Positions 1-3,508 of a stretch of DNA of 6,482 bases are shown piece after piece. Both the position numbers and the translations under genes were made by a program. The notes under the pieces were generated by a model that saw only the letters and a list, made by a program, of their open reading frames with translations, was not told the origin of the DNA and did not search any database. Source of the stretch: JAUVXJ01 sp034430275 (GTDB lineage Bacteria > Chloroflexota > Anaerolineae > UBA7937 > B3-Chlor); NCBI GenBank assembly GCA_034430275.1, contig DAOUEW010000342.1, positions 1-6,482 of the forward strand, read 5' to 3'. Position 1 is the stretch's first letter. Each line of letters begins with the position of its first letter.

Positions 1-72
1 ACAGGTAGCCCCGGGTGCAAGGCAGCACTTGCGAAGTGGGGTCGAAGTAGTGGCACCGCCTCGCAACCCGGG
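1..72 (-). other. Structured 5' end of an outgoing transcript (possible small RNA or leader)
   Basis: The predicted transcript begins near position 71-72. Its first bases (72-66) pair perfectly with 10-16 (7 bp, CCCGGGU with ACCCGGG). After a single bulged base at 65, bases 64-58 pair with 17-23 (7 bp with one G-U). Inside lies a smaller possible hairpin at 26-38 (5 bp, 3-nt loop). The start site coinciding with the base of the stem is typical of structured RNA genes, but also of stabilised mRNA leaders. I found no tRNA, 5S, tmRNA, RNase P, 6S or SRP signature that I recognise. No open reading frame starts before the window edge, so the identity is unknown and the feature may be incomplete. 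Confidence 0.35.
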
Positions 73-77
73 AGGAT

Positions 78-106
78 ATTATACCATACGTGCGAAGGGT
101 TGTCGA
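78..106 (-). promoter_or_regulatory. Sigma70-type promoter reading left out of the window
   Basis: On the minus strand, TCGACA (101-106; 5 of 6 bases match the -35 consensus) is separated by exactly 17 bp from a perfect TATAAT (78-83). The expected start is about position 71. It lies beyond the vapC terminator, so it drives a separate transcript to the left. This is one of the two strongest promoters in the window by match to consensus. Confidence 0.65.
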
Positions 107-157
107 CAAAAGGTATAGGGGTGTGCAATAGTCGCGTGACACCCACCGCTTGACCGG

Positions 158-220
158 CCCTTCGATACGGCCTTCGGCCTATCCTTCGTCAGGCTCAGGA
201 CGCGGCTCAGGGTGCGCCCT
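158..220. repeat. Possible dispersed intergenic repeat
   Basis: This non-coding stretch contains the small palindrome GGCCTTCGGCC and two copies of GGCTCAGG (192-199 and 204-211). The segment around CCTTCGTCAGGCTCAGG resembles, from memory, a short motif (CCTTCGACAGGCTCAGG) that recurs between genes in many bacterial genomes. It occurs once in this window, so its repeat nature cannot be shown here. Confidence 0.25.
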
Positions 221-229
221 GCGGCGACG

Positions 230-266
230 AAAAAAGAGCCCCGGGAAACCTCCTCCCGGGAGCCTC
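230..266 (-). terminator. Rho-independent terminator after vapC
   Basis: About 30 bp past the vapC stop, minus-strand TCCCGGG (reading 260 to 254 with flanks) pairs with CCCGGGA (246 to 240) as a 7-bp core, extended by an outer GAG/CTC pairing across a small internal loop. The loop is 247-253. A run of six T follows on the minus strand (235-230). It ends the antitoxin-toxin transcript. Its 3' arm, CCCGGGGCTC plus T-run, is nearly the same as that of the csp terminators further right. Confidence 0.75.
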
Positions 267-295
267 AACTCAACGCGTGTCCTGGCGACGCCGAG

Positions 296-763
296 TCAGA
301 TCGGCTTTTGCCACGCTTCCAGCAAGTCGGGCAGGTCCTTTGGATGTGCCTCCAGACCCACCGCCTGGGCCGTGGCCCACAGCCGCCGGTCGAAGGTGGA
401 GAAAACCACCCGCTCGCCCATCATCGCCTGCCACACAGACGCAGCGGCCAACTGCACGGCATCGTACCCGCGCAGGTTGTGGTCCCAGGCCAGGGTTTCG
501 GCTCGGGAGATGAGTAGCTCGGTGATCTGCAACGACACCAGGTCGGGCCACTCCTCCCTGAGGACCCGCAGCGCCTTCCAGGCCTCTTCCCGAGTTAGCG
601 CCTCCAGGCGCACCGCCTTGCTCAGGGCCGCCGCCATCTCTACCCGGCTCACAACCACCGTACCCACCAGGTCTGCCCTCTGCACGGCTTCCGCCACCTC
701 TTGCCAACCCGGCTCCTCTACGTACCGTTTCAGGAGAGAGCTGGAATCCAGATAGAGGATCAC
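296..763 (-). CDS. vapC: PIN-domain ribonuclease toxin, VapC family
   Basis: This 155-residue protein spans a whole PIN domain, at the usual VapC length. It opens with the family's YLDSS motif and has the four acidic residues expected to hold the metal ions: D6, E42 (in SRVEMAAAL), D101 (in GYDAVQLAAA) and D125 (in STFDRRLW). VapC proteins are Mg2+/Mn2+-dependent endoribonucleases, often cutting tRNA or rRNA, and are held inactive by the antitoxin from the adjoining gene. The start is a GTG overlapping the antitoxin stop by 4 bp (GTGA). A GGAGG lies 7 nt upstream, inside the antitoxin gene, so the two are probably translationally coupled. No catalytic residue appears lost, so the toxin is likely active. 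The RNA target cannot be predicted from sequence. Confidence 0.9.
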   Translation of the reverse strand: MILYLDSSSLLKRYVEEPGWQEVAEAVQRADLVGTVVVSRVEMAAALSKAVRLEALTREEAWKALRVLREEWPDLVSLQITELLISRAETLAWDHNLRGYDAVQLAAASVWQAMMGERVVFSTFDRRLWATAQAVGLEAHPKDLPDLLEAWQKPI

Positions 764-1035
764 TCCCGATCCTCCAGCAAGAGATCAGAGACCATCTTCC
801 GCCCCCGGCTCGCCGCGACGGGCTGGCGGGGACCCAGCCTGCCCCCGCTCCACCTCACCAGGCCGGCCGTGGCCAGTTCCTCCATCCGCCCCTCCAGCGA
901 AGGCCGCAGGGGCACGATGCGGCCGATGGGTTGGCCACGATCGGTGATCACCACTGTGGCGCCCCTCTTGACCTGGCGCAGGTAGGCGCTGAGCTGGGCC
1001 TTCAACTCCCGGATACCCACCGACATCTCTCCCAC
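760..1035 (-). CDS. Phd/YefM-type antitoxin of the VapC toxin
   Basis: The N-terminal half carries the Phd/YefM signature VGIRELKAQLSAYLRQVKRG, then VVITDRGQPIGRIVPL, the fold that dimerises and binds the operator. The C-terminal part, rich in Arg and Gly and ending LLLEDRE, would wrap around the toxin. In such modules the antitoxin neutralises VapC and, with it, represses the shared promoter. I chose the GTG at 1035 (91 residues) because AGGAGG at 1049-1044 lies 8 nt before it. The ATG at 1026 (88 residues) would be 17 nt from that site, with only a weak GGGAG next to it, but remains possible. The reading frame stays open further upstream to an ATG at 1185, but that extension crosses the promoter and has no family similarity. 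Its stop overlaps the vapC start. Confidence 0.87.
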   Translation of the reverse strand: MGEMSVGIRELKAQLSAYLRQVKRGATVVITDRGQPIGRIVPLRPSLEGRMEELATAGLVRWSGGRLGPRQPVAASRGRKMVSDLLLEDRE

Positions 1036-1062
1036 GCCAATCACCTCCTTCTCTGTAGTTAC

Positions 1063-1091
1063 ATTATATCCTAAGTGACCACAAAAGTCAA
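1063..1091 (-). promoter_or_regulatory. Promoter of the antitoxin-toxin operon
   Basis: Minus-strand TTGACT (1086-1091) and a perfect TATAAT (1063-1068) are separated by 17 bp, giving a start near 1056 and a leader of only about 20 nt before the antitoxin GTG. Phd-type antitoxins usually repress their own promoter, but I could not identify a clear palindromic operator. Confidence 0.75.
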
Positions 1092-1194
1092 GGTGCGCAG
1101 CGCTGGCTGAGGGGGGTGGAGGAAAACTGTGCGCGCGTGTACGTGTTGGAGCATCGAAGGTCCGCCTGGCCCCCATCCGCTCCACCAGGAGGAC

Positions 1195-1229
1195 AAAGAA
1201 AAGAGCCCCGGGGCAAAACCCCGAGGCCC
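1195..1229 (-). terminator. Rho-independent terminator of cold-shock gene copy 1
   Basis: On the minus strand an 11-bp stem (1229-1219 with 1213-1203, two G-U pairs) closes a 5-nt loop and is followed by TTTTCTTT. It starts about 40 bp past the stop codon and separates the csp array from the toxin-antitoxin operon. Confidence 0.85.
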
Positions 1230-1267
1230 TTTCGTTCTTACGCGCTTACTAGCGCCCTAGGCTCGGT

Positions 1268-1513
1268 CTAGTACCGGCCGAAACTCTGGGGCGCCGCGGC
1301 TTCCGTCACCACCACGTCGGTGGCCCTGGGCCCGCGCTGGTCTTGCTCGATGGCAAACTCCACCTTGTCGCCCTCGTTCAAGGAACGAGGTCCACCAGCA
1401 CGAATCCCCGAGAAGTGTACGAACAGGTCCTTGCCCTCATCACGCGTGATGAAGCCGAAGCCCTTGCCCGCGTTGAACCACTTGACGGTGCCTTCGCCTC
1501 TGTCCTCTGACAT
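1268..1513 (-). CDS. csp: Cold-shock protein, CspA family (array copy 1)
   Basis: This is a single-domain nucleic-acid chaperone of 81 residues: a five-stranded cold-shock domain (about residues 6-70) followed by a short tail ending SFGRY. Both RNA-binding motifs are intact: RNP1 is KGFGFI (17-22) and RNP2 is LFVHF (30-34), with W12 and F13 completing the aromatic surface. Such proteins bind single-stranded RNA and DNA and keep mRNA unfolded, often at low temperature. At 81 residues it is about ten longer than E. coli CspA, mostly through its N- and C-terminal extensions. AAGGAG lies 7 nt before the ATG. It is transcribed alone, from its own promoter to its own terminator. It differs from copy 3 at four residues (F19Y, A74E, P75R, R80G). 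It is the only copy with Phe rather than Tyr in RNP1. Confidence 0.95.
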   Translation of the reverse strand: MSEDRGEGTVKWFNAGKGFGFITRDEGKDLFVHFSGIRAGGPRSLNEGDKVEFAIEQDQRGPRATDVVVTEAAAPQSFGRY

Positions 1514-1676
1514 AGCTGCTCTCCTTTCCCAGAATTAGAAGGTGCGGCTGTGCGTCCAGAGGCCTGGGCCTCCTTCCAAATCAGCACTTACACAACGCCG
1601 CGCAGTCCAGAATAGGAAAACAGCTACGAATGAGCTTCTTCCACGTCCGACAAGCAGGGTCAGTGTGTACCTTCTT
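1514..1676 (-). promoter_or_regulatory. Structured cold-shock leader RNA, copy 1
   Basis: This is a leader of about 163 nt, close to that of E. coli cspA (about 159 nt). Elements in RNA order: A (AGAAGGU, 1675-1669), B (15 nt, 1628-1614), a conserved block (1610-1581), a hairpin (1573-1558; GGAGGC, loop CCAG, GCCUCU), A' (ACCUUCU, 1543-1537) and B' (1525-1511), which contains the Shine-Dalgarno and AUG. B pairs with B' over 15 bp with three G-U pairs, hiding the ribosome site. A pairs with A' over 7 bp. A bulged 9-bp stem (1601-1597 and 1594-1591 with 1544-1552) encloses the hairpin. Pairings are by eye. Confidence 0.7.
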
Positions 1677-1682
1677 ACAACA

Positions 1683-1711
1683 AACATACAGGAGAATGAC
1701 ACAAATGTCAA
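1683..1711 (-). promoter_or_regulatory. Promoter of cold-shock gene copy 1
   Basis: Minus-strand TTGACA (1706-1711) and TATGTT (1683-1688) are 17 bp apart, giving a start near A1676. The equivalent position holds a 17-bp-spaced promoter in all four units. Confidence 0.8.
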
Positions 1712-1730
1712 ATGCGCCGCTAGGCTATTC

Positions 1731-1749
1731 CCAAGCGCTCAGCGCGTGG
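1731..1749. promoter_or_regulatory. Imperfect palindrome upstream of csp copy 1 promoter
   Basis: CCAAGCGCT, a central C, then AGCGCGTGG: 9-bp arms with one mismatch. It starts 20 bp upstream of the -35 box, the same distance as the perfect version in front of copy 3. It could be a protein-binding site, or part of the 3' end of the preceding unit. Confidence 0.35.
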
Positions 1750-1756
1750 CCTGGGC

Positions 1757-1791
1757 AAAGAAAAGAGCCCCGGATCAAAAACCCGAGGCTC
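1757..1791 (-). terminator. Rho-independent terminator of cold-shock gene copy 2
   Basis: Minus-strand GAGCCUCGG (1791-1783) pairs with CCGGGGCUC (1773-1765), with one U-G pair, across a T-rich loop, followed by TTTTCTTT. It is the equivalent of the terminators in the other three units. Confidence 0.85.
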
Positions 1792-1827
1792 TTTCGTAAA
1801 TACGCGCTTGCTAGCGCCCTGGACGGC

Positions 1828-2073
1828 CTAGAACCGGCCGAAACTCGGGCGCTCCGCGGCTCCCGTCACCACCACGTCGGTGGCCCTGGGCCCACGCTGG
1901 TCTTGCTCGATGGCAAACTCCACCTTGTCGTCCTCGTTCAGCGAACGAGGTCCACCAGCGCGAATCCCCGAGAAGTGTACGAACAGGTCCTTACCCTCAT
2001 CACGCGTGATGAAGCCGTAGCCCTTGCCCGCGTTGAACCACTTGACAGTGCCTTCGCCTCTGCTCTCTGACAT
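1828..2073 (-). CDS. csp: Cold-shock protein, CspA family (array copy 2)
   Basis: An 81-residue cold-shock domain protein with RNP1 KGYGFI (17-22) and RNP2 LFVHF (30-34) intact. It differs from copy 1 at eight residues: D4S, F19Y, G48D, E71G, A74E, P75R, Q76P and Y81F. G48D falls in the NEGDKVEF turn, which is glycine in the other three copies and in most family members, so this copy may have altered stability or binding. AAGGAG is 7 nt upstream of the ATG. It has its own promoter, leader and terminator, so it is expressed independently of its neighbours. Confidence 0.95.
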   Translation of the reverse strand: MSESRGEGTVKWFNAGKGYGFITRDEGKDLFVHFSGIRAGGPRSLNEDDKVEFAIEQDQRGPRATDVVVTGAAERPSFGRF

Positions 2074-2236
2074 AGCTGCTCTCCTTTCCTAGATTTAGAA
2101 GGTGCGGCTGTGCGTCCGGAGGCCTCGGCCCCCTTACAGATCAGCACTTACACAACGCCGCGCAGTCCAGAATAGGAAAACAGCTACAGTTCAGCCTCTT
2201 CCACCTCCGACAAGCAGGGTCAGTGTGTACCTTCTT
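2074..2236 (-). promoter_or_regulatory. Structured cold-shock leader RNA, copy 2
   Basis: Same layout as copy 1: A at 2235-2229, B at 2188-2174, conserved block 2170-2141, hairpin 2133-2118, A' at 2103-2097 and B' at 2085-2071. The hairpin reads GGGGGC, loop CGAG, GCCUCC: its sequence differs from copies 1 and 3, but all six pairs are kept (one G-U). B pairs with B' over 15 positions, covering AGGAG through AUG, with four G-U pairs. Confidence 0.7.
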
Positions 2237-2242
2237 ACAACA

Positions 2243-2271
2243 ATCATACACCAGAATCGCACAAATGTCAA
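2243..2271 (-). promoter_or_regulatory. Promoter of cold-shock gene copy 2
   Basis: Minus-strand TTGACA (2266-2271), a 17-bp spacer and TATGAT (2243-2248), with an expected start near A2236. Its -10 box is the closest to consensus of the four csp promoters. Confidence 0.85.
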
Positions 2272-2317
2272 ATCGACCGCCTGGCTGTTCCTGAGCAGTC
2301 TCCGCGCCTGGCCGGGG

Positions 2318-2353
2318 CAAAGAGAAGAGCCCCGGGGTCAAACCCCGAGGCCC
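2318..2353 (-). terminator. Rho-independent terminator of cold-shock gene copy 3
   Basis: On the minus strand an 11-bp stem (2353-2343 with 2337-2327, two G-U pairs) closes a 5-nt loop and is followed by TTCTCTTT. Its stem arms are the same as in copy 1. Confidence 0.83.
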
Positions 2354-2391
2354 TTTCGTTCTTACGCGCTTGCTAGCGCCCTAGATTCGGC

Positions 2392-2637
2392 CTAGTACCC
2401 GCCGAAACTCTGGCGCTCCGCGGCTTCCGTCACCACCACATCGGTGGCCCTGGGCCCGCGCTGGTCTTGCTCGATGGCAAACTCCACCTTGTCGCCCTCG
2501 TTCAACGAACGAGGTCCACCAGCACGAATCCCCGAGAAGTGTACGAACAGGTCCTTGCCCTCATCACGCGTGATGAAGCCGTAGCCCTTGCCCGCGTTGA
2601 ACCACTTGACGGTGCCTTCGCCTCTGTCCTCTGACAT
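2392..2637 (-). CDS. csp: Cold-shock protein, CspA family (array copy 3)
   Basis: An 81-residue cold-shock domain protein with RNP1 KGYGFI (17-22) and RNP2 LFVHF (30-34). It is the closest relative of copy 1, from which it differs at four residues (F19Y, A74E, P75R and R80G), so the tail ends FGGY rather than FGRY. AAGGAG lies 7 nt before the ATG. It has its own promoter, leader and terminator. The gene and proximal leader are nearly identical to copy 1, whereas the promoter region is less alike, a mosaic pattern discussed in the findings. Confidence 0.95.
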   Translation of the reverse strand: MSEDRGEGTVKWFNAGKGYGFITRDEGKDLFVHFSGIRAGGPRSLNEGDKVEFAIEQDQRGPRATDVVVTEAAERQSFGGY

Positions 2638-2799
2638 AGCTGCTCTCCTTTCCCAGATTTAGAAGGTGCGGCTGTGCGTCCAGAGGCCTGGGCCTCTTTC
2701 CAAATCAGCACTTACACAACGCCGCGCAGTCCAGAATAGGAAAACAGCTACAGATGAGCTTCTTCCAAGTCCGACAGGCAGGGTCAGTGTGTACCTTCT
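2638..2799 (-). promoter_or_regulatory. Structured cold-shock leader RNA, copy 3
   Basis: A leader of about 162 nt with A at 2799-2793, B at 2752-2738, conserved block 2734-2705, hairpin 2697-2682 (AGAGGC, loop CCAG, GCCUCU; six Watson-Crick pairs), A' at 2667-2661 and B' at 2649-2635. The pairing of B with the Shine-Dalgarno and AUG is the same as in copy 2. Confidence 0.7.
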
Positions 2800-2805
2800 A
2801 CCCTC

Positions 2806-2834
2806 AGCGTACATCAAGACGACAAAAATGTCAA
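2806..2834 (-). promoter_or_regulatory. Promoter of cold-shock gene copy 3
   Basis: Minus-strand TTGACA (2829-2834), a 17-bp spacer and TACGCT (2806-2811), with an expected start near A2799. The -10 box is the weakest of the four, so this copy may be transcribed less or depend more on an activator. Confidence 0.65.
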
Positions 2835-2853
2835 ATGCACCACTGGGCTATTC

Positions 2854-2872
2854 CCAGGCGCTCAGCGCCTGG
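2854..2872. promoter_or_regulatory. Perfect palindrome upstream of csp copy 3 promoter
   Basis: CCAGGCGCT, a central C, then AGCGCCTGG: a perfect 9-bp inverted repeat starting 20 bp upstream of the -35 box. Copy 1 has the same element with one mismatch at the same distance. In copy 2 it is decayed and in copy 4 it is absent. It could be an operator or a relic of the duplication junction. Confidence 0.4.
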
Positions 2873-2878
2873 CCGGGG

Positions 2879-2916
2879 CAAAGAAAGGAGCCTCGAAGCG
2901 ATAACTCCGAGGCTCC
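2879..2916 (-). terminator. Rho-independent terminator of cold-shock gene copy 4
   Basis: Minus-strand GGAGCCTCG (2916-2908) pairs perfectly with CGAGGCTCC (2895-2887), followed by TTTCTTT. The stem and loop sequence differ from the other three units, in line with the greater divergence of this unit. Confidence 0.85.
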
Positions 2917-2958
2917 CTGGTTTTCGTGTGCGCGATCTCGCGCCGCTCAGACTAGGGC

Positions 2959-3204
2959 CTAGTAGCGGCCGAAGCTCTGACGCGGAGCGGACTCGGTGAC
3001 GATGAGGTCCACCGCCCTGGGCCCACGCTGGTCGGTCTCGATGGAGAACTCCACCTTGTCGCCCTCGTTGAGAGAACGAGGCCCACCAGGTCGGATGCCC
3101 GAGAAGTGCACGAATACGTCCTTGCCTTCATCGCGGGTGATGAAGCCGTAGCCCTTGCGCTCACTGAACCACTTGACGGTTCCTGTGGTTCTTTCCTCTG
3201 CCAT
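2959..3204 (-). CDS. csp: Cold-shock protein, CspA family (array copy 4, diverged)
   Basis: An 81-residue cold-shock domain protein with RNP1 KGYGFI (17-22), RNP2 VFVHF (30-34) and W12/F13 intact. It has 18 substitutions against copy 1, among them FSERKG in place of FNAGKG before RNP1, A39P and Q57T, so it has diverged well beyond the other three. The core and the SFGRY tail are kept, so it should be a functional nucleic-acid chaperone, perhaps with a different target range or expression. The ribosome binding site is AAGGAGG, 11 nt before the ATG, further than in the other copies. It is the first unit in the direction of transcription and is transcribed alone. Confidence 0.95.
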   Translation of the reverse strand: MAEERTTGTVKWFSERKGYGFITRDEGKDVFVHFSGIRPGGPRSLNEGDKVEFSIETDQRGPRAVDLIVTESAPRQSFGRY

Positions 3205-3375
3205 AGCTGTTTTTCCCTCCTTTCATTGAGTTTGAAGGTGCGGCTGTGCCGGTGGGAGTCCGCACTCCCGCTACGGGTCAGCACTTACACAACGCGCCGC
3301 GCAGTCCAGGATGAGAAAACAGCTATGGGTCAGCGTATTCCACCTGCGACAGGCAGGGCCAGTGTGTACCTTCTG
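3205..3375 (-). promoter_or_regulatory. Structured cold-shock leader RNA, copy 4
   Basis: A leader of about 171 nt with the same order of elements despite sequence drift: A 3374-3368, B 3328-3316, conserved block 3309-3278 (2 nt longer), hairpin 3269-3254, A' 3239-3234 (6 bp) and B' 3213-3201. B and B' are perfectly complementary over 13 bp (CCAUAGCUGUUUU with AAAACAGCUAUGG) and include the start codon, though here the Shine-Dalgarno stays free. The hairpin is GGGAGU, loop GCGG, ACUCCC: an almost wholly different sequence from copies 1-3 with all six pairs and the loop size kept. Confidence 0.72.
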
Positions 3376-3381
3376 GACCGA

Positions 3382-3410
3382 AATGTATCACTAATCTTCA
3401 CATTTATCAA
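3382..3410 (-). promoter_or_regulatory. Promoter of cold-shock gene copy 4
   Basis: Minus-strand TTGATA (3405-3410), a 17-bp spacer and TACATT (3382-3387), with a start near A3374. The spacing and position match the other units, though the flanking sequence is unlike theirs. Confidence 0.7.
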
Positions 3411-3508
3411 GTAAGGTGAATAGGGTGCGAAAAGGGCTCTTTCAGCCACATGGCACAGAGACTACGACCGCCAGTGCTGGTGCCCCTTTCGGCCCGCAGG
3501 GGAAGTAC

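Larger units (their letters stand above)
1195..3411 (-). repeat. Tandem array of four cold-shock gene units
   Basis: Four head-to-tail units of about 560 bp repeat the same order: promoter, structured leader, 81-codon gene, terminator. Start codons lie at 1513, 2073, 2637 and 3204, that is 560, 564 and 567 bp apart. Units 1, 2 and 3 (left to right) are very alike in gene, leader and terminator. Unit 4, the rightmost, is clearly diverged in protein (18 substitutions against copy 1) but keeps the same leader architecture. This fits an older duplication giving unit 4 and a common ancestor of the others, then recent amplification. Confidence 0.9.

Noticed and set aside
1..76. tRNA or SRP RNA at the left edge
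   Set aside because: No T-loop sequence, CCA end or GGAAGGAAGCAGCC-type SRP tetraloop region could be found; only an unidentified stem is supported.
150..755. Plus-strand open frame of 201 codons over the toxin gene
   Set aside because: It is antisense to the well-supported vapC, with a Ser/Arg-rich low-complexity product.
1036..1185. Longer antitoxin start at 1185
   Set aside because: The extension would span the promoter and the proline-rich low-complexity segment; the GTG at 1035 has the proper ribosome site.
1661..1676. Possible cold box like the E. coli cspA UGACGUACAGA near the 5' end of the leaders
   Set aside because: The local GGUACACACUGA shares only scattered bases; similarity is too weak to claim.
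1378..2711. A 69-codon minus-strand frame recurring over three csp start regions (1378-1587, 1938-2147, 2502-2711)
   Set aside because: It is a shifted-frame shadow spread by duplication of the csp units; its product is low-complexity Arg/Ser and it has no ribosome site.
1195..3411. CRISPR array or phage/insertion element explanation for the repeats
   Set aside because: Units are about 560 bp, carry intact genes and have no spacers, terminal inverted repeats, integrase or transposase.
3435..3447. Possible terminator for the sppA-646-residue-215-residue operon
   Set aside because: The stem is only 4 bp (GGCU/AGCC) before CUUUU; too weak to call, so where the operon ends is unknown.
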